Below, piece by piece: positions 23,250 to 33,673 of a stretch of 64,000 bases of DNA. Location of the stretch: assembly GCA_034769895.1 (NCBI GenBank), contig CM068374.1:358023802-358087801 (forward strand). Reading direction: 5' to 3'. The first letter of the stretch is position 1. Each line of letters opens with the position of its first letter. A program made the position numbers and the translations under genes. This stretch comes from Magicicada septendecula (Eukaryota; Arthropoda; Insecta; Hemiptera; Cicadidae). The notes below the pieces were generated by a model. That model was not told where the DNA came from. It saw only the letters and a program-made list of their open reading frames with translations, and searched no databases.

Positions 23250-24125
23250 ATGCCGCACACCCATCAATATGATACGAGATATAAGGACGGTCGGGTAGGA
23301 GAAATACAACGGGATATAGAAACATCTGAAGCACAACCCATACACGAGATGGAAGTCATTAACATCAATAATATCGAAACTCGACTTGAAGAAACACCCC
23401 AGGTAGAACCGGAAGTGGGGGTAATGGTCAGCGACCAACCAAACAAAACCACAGAAGGGACGAGGATGGAGAGTATGATGATGAAAATGATGGAACAGAT
23501 GACTAGAAATAATGACTCGATGAATAAAAATATGGAAGCATTAAAGGAAGATGGTAGGAAATCCCGGGAAGAGAATCAGAAGAATATCGAGTCATTAAAT
23601 AAAAATATGGAGTCTATCAGTAAAAATATGGAGTTACTGAAGGAAGACTTAAATAAAAAGATCGATAATACCCATAAATCCATGGACATATTAAACAATA
23701 AAATAGATGATAACAGTAGAGCCATCAGAGAAGAATTGAACACCACATTAAAGAAAATTAGCCAGAAAATGGATGAAATGAATAAGAAATATACGGGAGA
23801 ATTGGATCAGACAACAAGAGGAGAATTACCAAACGACAACAATTCAGAGACAGAAGAAGTACCCAATGATGAAACCATAGAAGAATCAAGCATGCAACCT
23901 GAAGATGAGATCGATACCGAAAGTATAGAGAACACTCAGGTAATTGAAGAAATGGAAGAGTTATTAGCCGAGAATGAAAACTTAGAACAAAATAATCTGC
24001 CCATGTGTAATGAGCAAGTGGAGACAAGAAAATTACCCAGAAATAAAACCACCGAACTAGTGAATTCGAAAATTAAAATCCATAAAGAAAGGAACAAAAT
24101 AATTAAGAAAAGGAGGCGAAGATAA
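23250..24125 (+). CDS. E ORF1: Gag-like coiled-coil protein lacking the Gag core
   Basis: 291 residues from ATG 23250. Residues about 60-90 resemble B Gag: MVSDQPNKTTEGTRMESMM here against MVTEQPVKPTEETNLDSMM in B. Residues about 75-185 form a long coiled coil with repeated KNME and NKKID heptads. After that, an acidic stretch and a very basic tail (ending KKRRRR) replace the NPIEF-containing Gag core of B and H, so the capsid domain seems deleted. The frame is clean. The next ORF is read in the -1 frame and is open back into the end of this one, as at a gag-pol junction. Function of the product is unknown. Confidence 0.7.
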   Translation: MPHTHQYDTRYKDGRVGEIQRDIETSEAQPIHEMEVININNIETRLEETPQVEPEVGVMVSDQPNKTTEGTRMESMMMKMMEQMTRNNDSMNKNMEALKEDGRKSREENQKNIESLNKNMESISKNMELLKEDLNKKIDNTHKSMDILNNKIDDNSRAIREELNTTLKKISQKMDEMNKKYTGELDQTTRGELPNDNNSETEEVPNDETIEESSMQPEDEIDTESIENTQVIEEMEELLAENENLEQNNLPMCNEQVETRKLPRNKTTELVNSKIKIHKERNKIIKKRRRR

Positions 24126-24175
24126 AAGGGATAATACGCCCTGAGAAGACGAGGGTTACAAAGGAAAGATTAGAG

Positions 24176-24835
24176 ATGACTAGGAGTGGATTAATTAACT
24201 TCGTAGACAACCCAATTATTCGCCATAGAGCAAGAATCAACGGTAAGAAGTATAAACAGGACTTCATAAAAATATTAAAAGTAAATCACCATAAAACCAT
24301 GGGTAAAAAATTAAATAAGAATCCAATTAAATTAAATATACCAACAAATGAAATACACCAAACAAGGTCAATTGATTCCTTAATGAATAACCAACCATTA
24401 AACTATTTAATTAATAATCCGGATGACGGAACGATTAAGACAACGTTACATGCCAGTGACTATGTTATGACGGAGAAGGTTATAAACAATGAGGTATTTA
24501 AAGTGAATACTCCTAGAAGAAAGAAGCTTCACAGGAAGAAGGAAAATTATCAAAAACAACTGGACCAGCTCATTGAAGGGTACGCCCAAAGAATAAGGGA
24601 AATGCGGAAGAAGAGGGACCAAGCGATGGAAGAATCCAACCAGGAAATGAACGAAGGTCAACCCGGATTAGAAGAAGGGCCAGACATCAATAATAGCCAA
24701 GGCCCAGAGTACAATGGACACAGGGATACCAAAGATGATGAGAGGAAGAAGGCAAGGAAACGGGGAGCCAATGACTATCTGGTAGCCGCCAAGTGGAAGA
24801 ACCGCCTGATAGGAAGGTATCTCCAAAACTACTAG
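24176..24835 (+). CDS. E ORF2: basic protein of unknown function
   Basis: 219 residues from ATG 24176, but the frame is open upstream to at least 24122 and lies -1 to ORF1, so it may be made by frameshifting. It holds the position of pol but has no protease, RT, RNase H or integrase motif that I can see. It is rich in Lys, Asn, Glu and Gln, with a predicted helix KENYQKQLDQLIEGYAQRIR, an acidic low-complexity middle and a C-terminus ending AAKWKNRLIGRYLQNY. I do not recognise the family. It could be a fused remnant of a pol tail, an acquired gene or a lineage-specific accessory ORF. Confidence 0.5.
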   Translation: MTRSGLINFVDNPIIRHRARINGKKYKQDFIKILKVNHHKTMGKKLNKNPIKLNIPTNEIHQTRSIDSLMNNQPLNYLINNPDDGTIKTTLHASDYVMTEKVINNEVFKVNTPRRKKLHRKKENYQKQLDQLIEGYAQRIREMRKKRDQAMEESNQEMNEGQPGLEEGPDINNSQGPEYNGHRDTKDDERKKARKRGANDYLVAAKWKNRLIGRYLQNY

Positions 24836-25354
24836 TACTGAACATATGTCAGATATCCCGAACATGTAATATTAGCAATAGAGTGGAAAGGCACAAAATA
24901 ACCCCATGAATATCAACTATTAAAAAAATGATTACTATTAAGAACAGATAATATGTAGTAGTAGGCGACCTTTATCACCCGAATGTTTAGGGTATAAACA
25001 AAAAAGAAATATGTTTAAAAAATAATTACTATAAACGAACTCATTTAGTGTTTAACAGAATCACATATTAAGCTCCAAATTATTGAAGGTAACTAATTGA
25101 CTATAATAAATCAATTTGCCCTATTGAGTTACAAAAGTGTGTAGGATTAAGATATAGATCTAACTATTTGTTACTTGTGAAAAAGAACCAGATCTATCAC
25201 ACCAAAGGATAGAAAATTATGTAATGCCAACTAGATGATTTAATAAGAAAAGACATCTATTATGTCATAAAGAGCCAGTAGTGGCATATAACTAAAATTA
25301 CTATACTATACTTAGAAAAAAAAAATGTTTATTCCAAATGAATATTATATACGG
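24836..25354 (+). other. E non-coding sequence after ORF2
   Basis: AT-rich, no ORF. It ends with AAAAATGTTTATTCC and TATATACGG before B's LTR resumes. It probably continued into 18673 in the parent molecule. Confidence 0.6.
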
Positions 25355-25356
25355 TA

Positions 25357-27034
25357 AATGACATCACTATTATTTTTCTTTCCTTTCAAAGTTTACAATG
25401 ATACCTCATAAGGTCATATTCTGTTACACTTTAACTATAGTCTAATTATTTGACATTAATAAATAACATATCTTTCTTGAATTAAATTATTACAATAATA
25501 TTTCTGTGTTGAAATAACTGATATATATAATTACTGTCCATTCACTGTTCTTAGATTAGTAAGATTTTTTGTGAAATTGATACAATTTGCATTTGAATGT
25601 CTTTGGCAGTTAACTGTTTTCATAGTCACAAACAGCCATTATTGTTTTTTAGTGTATTTCCTTTTTTAAATTACATTCTGAATTCAGCCTGATGGGCTTC
25701 ACTTATTTGTTTGTGTTTTAATTACTATTCAACATACATTTTCATTACTCTTCATTTAAAATATAATAGTTAGGTTTATGGACTGTAAGTCCCTTTCAGC
25801 CATATTCCTTCTTTAACATTGAATCAACTATTCTTTACAAGTCATAAATTATTCTTAGTACTAACATTGATTTCTTTCTTGTCTTATCAACTAGGGTGAT
25901 AAACATTGTCACTTTCTCTAATATTATGAAGGTTAATTCCCCTTTCAACATGGGGTGTTGTATTCTTTATAATTTTAATCTTTAATAACAAACTTTACTT
26001 CTATCCTATCATGCCATGTTAACACAAGTTATTGTACTGGGCTTTCTCCCTGAATATTATTACAAGCTTCCTTAATATTAATTTGGATTACTATTTATAA
26101 TTACTTCTAGGTATATAATTGATTATAATCTCACTCCAATCATTGGTGGTTTATCAATGTTTTACAGAGTGTCTATCTACTTAGCATTCTATTTTGAATG
26201 TTTCACATCCACTTTCACTATTTTTTAGGGCATTTACTCTTCACTAAAGCACTTCACTTTGGTTCAGTTTTGTAATTAGTGTTATTTAATGGGTAATCCC
26301 TTATACTTTCTCCTACCATTTCTCACTATTTTGTTTTAGTATTATTTTTACTATTAACAATATTAGGCTAGTTGTGTTTTGGTTGAATCTAACCTTTCTG
26401 ACAGGGTTAGTGTACTTTTCCTATACTACATTGCTTTACAATTGTATTGTCTTAAAAATGGGTACCTAGGTTACATTAATGCTAATAATAACATTGGTTT
26501 CATTAATACTTAATTATTCAAGGTTTATTGACCGTATTCTATCTCTAAACGTACAATCTTTCCCTTTTATATATGTGTGTTAGTTTCCCCTTGGGTTTTA
26601 TCTGTCTCCTCTTCATTCTTCCTCTTCTTCTTCTTCAATCCGGTTCGGTTCTCCTCTTCTTCTCTTCTGGTTTAAATTCTGTTTACTTGTATGGATCTGT
26701 CCTCTTCTTCTGGTTCTTCTTTAGTTCTGTGTCCATCATTGTTTTGTCTATCATATTTTTCTTAAGTATGTTACGTGGTTCCCTTCTTTATGTTTGGGTT
26801 GTTGGCTCAATCATGTCAAAATATTTACATTTTAATAAGTATGTTACGTGGTTCCCTTCTTTATGTTTGTGTTTTCGGCTCAATCACTTGGGTTGGGTAA
26901 TATCGTTGTACGTCTTGTCAAAGTATTTACATTTTAATCATTTTTTACACATTTTATTTCATATGAAGTAATTTTATATCAAGAATTATCTTTTTTATCA
27001 CTGGTACGAGATTTGGCTTAATTGTATCGTTACA
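25357..27034 (-). repeat. B 3' LTR, proximal part (right of E)
   Basis: Matches 35031-36710. The right edge CGTTACA is the U3 start (TGTAACG) in element orientation. It is bordered by a purine tract. The TATA box on the minus strand, TATATAAAAGGG, is at 26562-26573. Short T-rich ORFs here are antisense and not protein-like. Confidence 0.92.
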
Positions 27035-28118
27035 TAATGCCTCTCCTCTAAAATTGATCATTTTAATAAAACACTAGCATAGTTTTTTATGAAATTATCA
27101 GTTATAGATAACTTTTTTCCTTCTCTTCCTTCTTTGTTTCTCCATTCTCCATTTCTCTTCTTACTTAATTCACTCCATTTTATTTGGATCTGTTTTTATT
27201 TATTTCCATTGGTGCATATTCCCTCATACACAAATTTTTCTCTAACTTTATATAGTAGCTGTTTTCTCCCATTACTACTCATTTTTCTGAGACTAGAGGC
27301 ACATCTTCTCTACTCAGTTCATATAGATTGCTAGACTTTTCAACAGTCAATGTTAAATCTTTGTCAACTTGTGACTTAATAATAATAATAATATAATAAT
27401 ATAATTGGGATTGTCCACCTTGTGGTTTGTTTTTAGATCACTTTATCATTACTACTCATTCTTCCTTCCGCTATACCTTAATTATACACTAACATCTACT
27501 CATATACTATATTGAGAAATTTTATCTTTATTCATATGTTAATTTCATCATTATTTTGTTTTCAATGCTCGTTGTGATCATTTTAATTGTCTTAGACTTT
27601 TTTTTTTCTTAGTCATTTAGCAGGATTCTGCTTTAGCCATATTTGTATATTTGTTTTATATACAATTTCTCTCTCTCTCTCCTTGTACCAGGTAAAGTTT
27701 TATTTATTTATTTTTTCTGATACTACTTTTGATTCAGTATAATTTCAAGTATTTATCTCAGTAATTTGAACTTGATTTTATTTTTGTTTATTTTACTCTG
27801 TATTCAACATCATTTTTGATAATTCTTTGGTAAGTTAATGGTCTTACCTTAAAGGAATGTTTGTAGCGTATTCCTTTTTAGCTATTTTTTGTTTTAATTA
27901 TAATTGTAAGTTTGTGCTTCTTACATTTTTATTACATAGGAATGTGTGTAACTTATTCCTGATTATCTCACTTTTTACTTCATACTTCATATTTCAATTT
28001 TTTTTTTTCATTATTATAAAACTTTTTTATTGTTCCGCATATATCATCTAAATATTTGAGTAAGCTGCTCTTACAATCTCTTTTAGAATTTTGAAATCGG
28101 TTTCATTTCACAATGGTT
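27035..28118 (-). other. B 3' region and polypurine tract
   Basis: Minus strand: 1.1 kb of AT-rich sequence after the pol stop, ending in the purine tract TTTTAGAGGAGAGG (27042-27055) directly before the LTR. A CT microrepeat lies at about 27668-27681. No envelope-like ORF. Confidence 0.7.
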
Positions 28119-31100
28119 TTATTCTTCTTCGTAAAACTTTTTTATTGAAGTTTGGTTGTAAACTCCCTTGATTTTCCTTGTATTGATATTACTGATCTGG
28201 TAAGTATTATTACCATTGTCTCTTGTGGTGATATACGGTCCAGTGTATAACAATAATAATTTATTTGCTATACCTTCCATTGTACTTGGCAGTTCACGAT
28301 TTTTAATTAGTATTTTTTCCCCCTCTTTATATTTGATTATTTTGGGTTGGTTCTTTGCATATTTGGCCTTTTGTTTCTCAATTTTTTCCACTATTAGGCT
28401 GTACCATTTATTTTTGTCATACGGGTCTTCTGGGTCTTTTGGGAATTCTATTATCTCTTGTATCTCTCTGTTTGGCTTCCTCTCGAACATCATCAAGTAA
28501 GGTGTACTTTCAGTGAATTGGTGGTAACTGATGTTTAAAAAAACTTCGGTTGAAGGTAAATATTTGTACCATTCTCTCTGGTTGTTATGACAATAAGTTC
28601 TCAAAATGCGTCCCACCTCCCTCAACATTCTTTCTGCGGGATTGCTGCTAGGGTGGTAGACTGATGTTTTATAAGTTTTAATATTTAGTTTTAATAACTC
28701 TTCTCTCCATTTCCTTCCTTTAAATTGCGTTCCATGATCTGTTATTAACATGTACGGTCTTCCAATCTCTATAATGTATTTATTTTTGATAATATCTAAT
28801 ATTTTCTTTGTTGTGGCTCTGTTTATAGCATATAATTTGGTGTACTTGGTGTAATGGTCAAGTATGATAACAATGAATTTGTAGCCATGTCGCCCTCCGC
28901 TACGTGGGAATGGTCCACATATGTCGAGGAACGCCTTCTCTAATTTGGCACTTGATGTGATGGGTATCATCGTTCCATCCTTCCTTTCGTTATTGGTTTT
29001 GACCATCTGACACAATGTGCAGGTTTTTATGTTTTTACTTACTTTTCTTGCAATATTTTTTATAAACAAATCTTCCTCTAATGCTTTTACCATTTTAATT
29101 GTTCCCACGTGGCCGTATCTCACATGATAATCTTTGATGATTTGATTTTCTAATGATTTAGGAATTACCAGTTTCCAAGTATCTTGGTTCTTTTTTGTTT
29201 TCATAAATAAAATATTGTTGTACACACAGTAAAATTGGTTAATAATGGCTTCAGACTCCATCAGTCTTCTTCTGATGTTGGATATTTTTGTATCTTGCTC
29301 TTGTTGCAACACTATTTGGTTCATAATATCTTCCAGGTCTTTTCTATCCTTCAACATATAATACACTTTTGCTATCTTCCCCTTTTCTCCTTCAAATGTC
29401 TGATTTACTACATTTATTCTGGACAAAACATCAGCCACTATATTTTTTCGTCCTGGAATATATTCCCATGTAATGTGGTATTCTTGCAAAGCAAGTATCC
29501 ATCGAGTAAGTCGGCCATGATTCAACTTACATTGTTTTAGAAACGATATTGATTTATGATCGCTTCGGACCGTTATATTATATCCAAGTATGTACGTCCT
29601 AAACTTGCCGCACGCGAATACTATGCTGAGCAACTCCTTTTCTGTAACATTATAGTTACGCTCACAGCTATTGAGTATTCAGCTGGCGAAGCTAATGACT
29701 AGGTGATTGCCATCTTCGTCTTCTTGGTATAATTCTGCGCCTAGACTTACATCACTAGCGTCGCAGTTTAGATAGAACTGTTTTGCAAAATTAGGGTGGT
29801 GTAAAATAACAGTGTCAACAAATTTTTGTTTGATTAATTTAAACACTTCTTCTTGTTCCACTCCCCACGTCCATTTTTCTTTTGAAGATAATTGCTTGGA
29901 AAATTTTGCTGTTAGGTGGGAGTAGTTGGTCTGAAATTTCCTGTAGTAATTACATACTCCTAGGAAGGATTGCAACTGTTTTTGTTTCTTGGTGATGGGA
30001 AATTTTGTATGGCGTCAACCTTCTCTTGGGATGGAGAGATTCCCTCTTCAGTTAGGTTGAATCCTAAGAATTTTACTTCTTTGGCAATGAACTTTGATTT
30101 GTCTAACTTAAGTGTGATATTGTTGTTAGATAATTTTTCCAATACATGTCTGACTCTTTCACAGTGTTCGTCCCAGTTTGCTGACGTGATAAGTAGGTCG
30201 TCAACATACACTGTAGTAAATTCCAGTGCCTCTTGACCTAACACTTGGTCCATGCACTTCATGAACACTGCTACTGAATTTATTAGTCCAAATGGCAGCC
30301 TTTTGAACTGGTAGTTTCTACCGTCGAACAGGAATGCTAAGTATTGTCTACTGTGTGGGTGCAGCTCTACCTGCCAATACCCAGATACAGTATCCCAAGT
30401 GCTAATATATCTGATTCCGTGGAATCTCTTCAGAATTTCTTCTATTTCTCCTGGTGAGGTTCTGTCATTTATAATCATCTTATTTATTTCTCGGGCGTCT
30501 AGGCAAATTCGTACCTTGCAATTTTTCTTGGGTATGGCAACTATGGGGCTGGTATATTGAGAATGACTGTACTCAATTATATCTTCGGCAATCATTCTAT
30601 TTATTTCCATTCTAACTTCGTTTTTTAGAGAATGTGCTATTGGATATGATTTCCGGTGGAAGTCCACTGGTTCTCGGAATTGAATTTTACATTGGTATCC
30701 TTTAACCTTTCCTGGGATGTTCGAAAAGACATGCTGATATTCATTATAAATGGCGATTAATCTTTTGGATTGTTGTTTGCTAATCTCCTGCATAGGCCGT
30801 TCTCTTTGGAAGGTGATAATCTCTTCCAACTTCTGGTTCCATAAGGTCTTACGCTCCTCCTCCTCTACTATGGTCATATCTGGCTCATGCCTCTGGCAAT
30901 AATAACTTTTCAGTTCTGTGTTTCGGCTTAAAGCAGTTGGACTTGGTACACAATTGATAATGTTTGCGGACCAGGTTCCTTGTTCTGAATTTAACAACAC
31001 TACTCCCTTCTGCAGGTTTATTACTGCTGAATACCTTCTTAGTATATCACATCCGATGAGCATATTGAAAGGTAGCCCACTTGCCACTAGAAATATAATA

Positions 31101-31507
31101 GAAATGGTGGATTCTATATTATCTAGCTCCAATGACACTTGTTTTCTTATTGTTTTGTTCTGTTTGCCCGTTGCGCCAATGATGATTATATTATTTATTG
31201 GCAATGTAGGTATTGGTGTTCGAGAGTGAGCTTGAATTCTTTCTAATTCAGGTTGGTTAATGAGAGAGATATTAGACCCCGTGTCTACCAGGATACTGGT
31301 TATGGTACCGTTTATTGTTGCCTTTATATGAACAATTTCACTATTGTTCTGTGGTAATTGAGCGGCCTCTTCCTCGAGAAGTTCTTCTCGAATATTTTTT
31401 AAATAATTGTTGTAAATTATCGTGATTCCTTTGGTTTGTTTATCTGACGTTGTTTGACGTATCAACCCAAGTGATTGGTCATGTGAAGGGCGTTCATACT
31501 TTATCAC
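28119..31507 (-). pseudogene. pol: B Pol (PR-RT-RNase H-IN), lightly damaged
   Basis: Minus-strand Pol in the -1 frame relative to gag, open back to the gag stop. In order: protease DTGS near 31280; RT with YVDD at 30198-30209 and FGLINSVAVF; RNase H NCDASDVSLGAEL; a tether with NIVADVLSRI; integrase with H2C2 finger, LDICGP, ITDHGTQF and NPAERMLRE, so the DDE triad is present. Two lesions break it: a frameshift where 29960-29975 overlap, between the RT thumb and RNase H, and a TGA at 29679-29681 inside RNase H (plausibly a CGA arginine codon by transition). The final GPY-type segment is TGPYITTRDN. Otherwise full length, so death is recent. Confidence 0.92.
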
Positions 31508-31515
31508 TGACCTTT

Positions 31516-33567
31516 TTAGTATAAAGGTGGCTGCTGGCTGACGGCCAGGTTGCTTGGCTGGTCGTTCGTTTCATTGTGTGGCACATTTTGCTGGTTATTT
31601 CCATTTTGTATTGGTTCATGGTTCCTGTTCACTGATGGTCTGTTGTCAGTCTCGTTGGATGCATTGTACCATGGTTCTTGGTGCCAATTTGGGTTATATC
31701 TTCGGTTGTTATTCCGCCTTCTCCCACTAATAAAATTTACATGACGTCGATTGTCACTCCTATTTGGATTGCCCCCGGGTCCCCGGTTGTACTGGTAATT
31801 GGGATGATACCGGTTGCCGTAATAATTGTGGTCATTGGGGTGACTGTTGGTACGTTGTTCAGGTTCTACTCCTCGATAATTCTCATTTGGTCGGTTGTTA
31901 TTATTTGGGCTGCTTCTATTATTGTTTGGACTTCCTGGGTGATGGTTCTGTTGTCCTCGGTTACCAGGCTGGTTATTTGGATGGCGATGCTGATCGTTTC
32001 CATTGAATGTTGGTTCTGCATTATTATTATTGTTATTCCGGCCCCAGTTATTTCGATTATTGCCTTGTGGATAATTGTATGGTCCCTGGAAAGTAGGTGT
32101 GTTATTGTGTTCATTCCACTTATTGTATCTTTGGTTTGTGATCCTGTTTTTTCGATACTGGTTATCGTTCTCCAGGTCTTCCAGTAAGCTAACCATTCCT
32201 TGGATTGTTTTAATTTGGCCTTGTCGCCTGGCCTTCTGGATGGCCTCTTCGTAGTGGTAACCCAGTTGTATCACCAACGACTCTTCCGGTATCCTGGGTT
32301 CCAAATTTCTGGCTAAACATACCTTTCCCAGAAAGTACGATGTTAACGTGTGTCCTCCTTGTGTCTCATACCTTCCGTTACTGATGTCATTGCGGACCAC
32401 ATTCTGTGTTGATTCGGACCAATACTTCTCTCTGAATTGTTTCTTGAACTCTTGAGTATCATTTATCTCAGGTCTTGTGGCCGTCCACCAATTGTCATGG
32501 GTGTCACAAAACATCTCGTCGATCATACTTCTCACACTGGACCATCTGGTTTCTTTGTTCTTCTCTATCAGCTCGTCTACCCGTTTAAGGAATTCTATCG
32601 GGTTTCTCCGGTAGCTACGAAAATTAATCATTTCTCGAGGTTCACTGGTTATGAATTGTGTGTGATTATATGGTTTTTCTCTTAATGCATCTAATTCCTG
32701 CTGCATCTGTTTCTCTCGCATACTGATTCCCTGGATTTTTTCTCGGTTTTCTCGGGTCAGTCCGTTGATTTTATCTATGACGGTGTACACTTTCTCCACC
32801 CGATTGTTTACATCCAGTTGTAGCTCTTGGTGCCTCTCCTCCAGTTCCTTGACCACTTCTTGTTTATTCTTCTGGCACTCTTCAGTAAGGACTTGGTAGA
32901 ATTCCATCGCCCTCAATTTACCTTCCTCCTCAACGTTACTAATTTTATTAATTAATTCTTCTCTAATTTGTATCACTGTTTCGTTGGTCTCCGTTACCGT
33001 TTGTCTGATCTCTTCTCGACATTCGACCAGTTGTTGCTTCCATTCCTCCTTGGTTTTCTTACTTTCTTCTTCGATTTTCCGTTGGAGAATATCATGATTA
33101 ATTTCCATCTTTTTGTTTACTATCTCCAGATCCTTCTTGATCTGTTTCTTCAGCTCCTCGCTCTTCTTTTCCAATGCCTCCTGGCTTCTCTTCAGGTCTT
33201 CATGGTTGCTTTCTATTTTGTCATTCAGGATGTCCAGTTTTTCCAATTTTTTATTCAACTCTTCCTTGTCTTGTCTTCTCTCTTTATGAATTTGTCCGAA
33301 TTGTTCCATCATGAACTTCATCATGCTATCTAAATTCGTTTCTTCTGTTGGTTTGACTGGTTGTTCAGTCACCATGACTTCTGTTTCTATTTCCGGTTCA
33401 GGTAGATTGGGATTTTCCATTTGGTCCTCCTGTGGGTTTTCTTCTGACAATTCTCCAGTCGTTTCCTCCATTTCTACTTCCTCGACTTCCTCCATTTCTT
33501 CTGGGTTTCCTTCTTGGTTTGGTGCTTCCTTCCCTTTGCGCCTCGTAACCATACCATGTCTATTCAT
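31516..33567 (-). CDS. gag: B Gag, coiled-coil plus Asn-rich tail, no zinc knuckle
   Basis: 683 residues, uninterrupted. Residues about 10-60 are very acidic; about 75-300 are a long coiled coil; about 310-470 hold the Gag core, with NPIEFLKRVDE, WWTAT and a FREKYW stretch; about 480-680 are rich in Asn, Arg, Pro and Gln with an N-run (NNWGRNNNNNNAEP). No CCHC box is present, so RNA binding, if any, must rely on the basic Asn/Arg-rich tail. The ATG at 33567 is 23 bases after primer-site copy 2. It stops eight bases before the first start codon of the pol frame, which is open across the junction in -1, consistent with frameshifting. H Gag and E ORF1 are relatives. Confidence 0.9.
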   Translation of the reverse strand: MNRHGMVTRRKGKEAPNQEGNPEEMEEVEEVEMEETTGELSEENPQEDQMENPNLPEPEIETEVMVTEQPVKPTEETNLDSMMKFMMEQFGQIHKERRQDKEELNKKLEKLDILNDKIESNHEDLKRSQEALEKKSEELKKQIKKDLEIVNKKMEINHDILQRKIEEESKKTKEEWKQQLVECREEIRQTVTETNETVIQIREELINKISNVEEEGKLRAMEFYQVLTEECQKNKQEVVKELEERHQELQLDVNNRVEKVYTVIDKINGLTRENREKIQGISMREKQMQQELDALREKPYNHTQFITSEPREMINFRSYRRNPIEFLKRVDELIEKNKETRWSSVRSMIDEMFCDTHDNWWTATRPEINDTQEFKKQFREKYWSESTQNVVRNDISNGRYETQGGHTLTSYFLGKVCLARNLEPRIPEESLVIQLGYHYEEAIQKARRQGQIKTIQGMVSLLEDLENDNQYRKNRITNQRYNKWNEHNNTPTFQGPYNYPQGNNRNNWGRNNNNNNAEPTFNGNDQHRHPNNQPGNRGQQNHHPGSPNNNRSSPNNNNRPNENYRGVEPEQRTNSHPNDHNYYGNRYHPNYQYNRGPGGNPNRSDNRRHVNFISGRRRNNNRRYNPNWHQEPWYNASNETDNRPSVNRNHEPIQNGNNQQNVPHNETNDQPSNLAVSQQPPLY

Positions 33568-33590
33568 GATCGCCGCTAGTTATTCTTCCT

Positions 33591-33613
33591 AGCCACACGT
33601 TGCTGGTCGCCAA
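33591..33613 (-). other. B primer binding site-like copy 2
   Basis: Minus strand TTGGCGACCAGCAACGTGTGGC, preceded by AGATTGTTACATA, a copy of the LTR end. Lies between primer site 1 and gag. Confidence 0.7.
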
Positions 33614-33652
33614 TATGTAACAATCTTTTAGGGGTGTGTGTACTTCCTTAAA

Positions 33653-33670
33653 GCCCCACGTTGGGCGCCA
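33653..33670 (-). other. B primer binding site 1 (tRNA-Lys)
   Basis: Minus strand TGGCGCCCAACGTGGGGC, exact complement to the tRNA-Lys(CUU) 3' end, three bases after the LTR end. Confidence 0.88.
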
Positions 33671-33673
33671 ATA

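Larger units (their letters stand above)
18673..25354 (+). mobile_element. E: permuted single-LTR Gypsy derivative inside B's LTR
   Basis: Inserted in B's 3' LTR; the intact 5' LTR of B (junction at 35029-35030) shows the empty site and a TA at both edges (18671-18672 and 25355-25356). In plus orientation the content is: 3' non-coding region, purine tract, one LTR (20082-23094), two primer-site copies, a Gag-like ORF, a second ORF, and more 3' non-coding sequence. An ordinary insertion would have an LTR at each end; here the LTR is in the middle, as if a one-LTR circle had been opened within its 3' region. Confidence 0.8.

Noticed and set aside
24176-24835. Envelope-like gene in E
   Set aside because: No signal peptide, membrane segment or furin-type site is visible; the protein is soluble and basic, so I left it as unknown.
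26573-26971. 132-codon T-rich ORF, repeated at 36249-36647
   Set aside because: Lies in both LTRs of B on the antisense strand; composition is what poly-pyrimidine repeats give, with no start context or domain.
31550-32187. Plus-strand ORFs of 64-169 codons over B gag
   Set aside because: Antisense to the Asn-rich tail of Gag; the hydrophobic look comes from complementing AAT and AAC codons.
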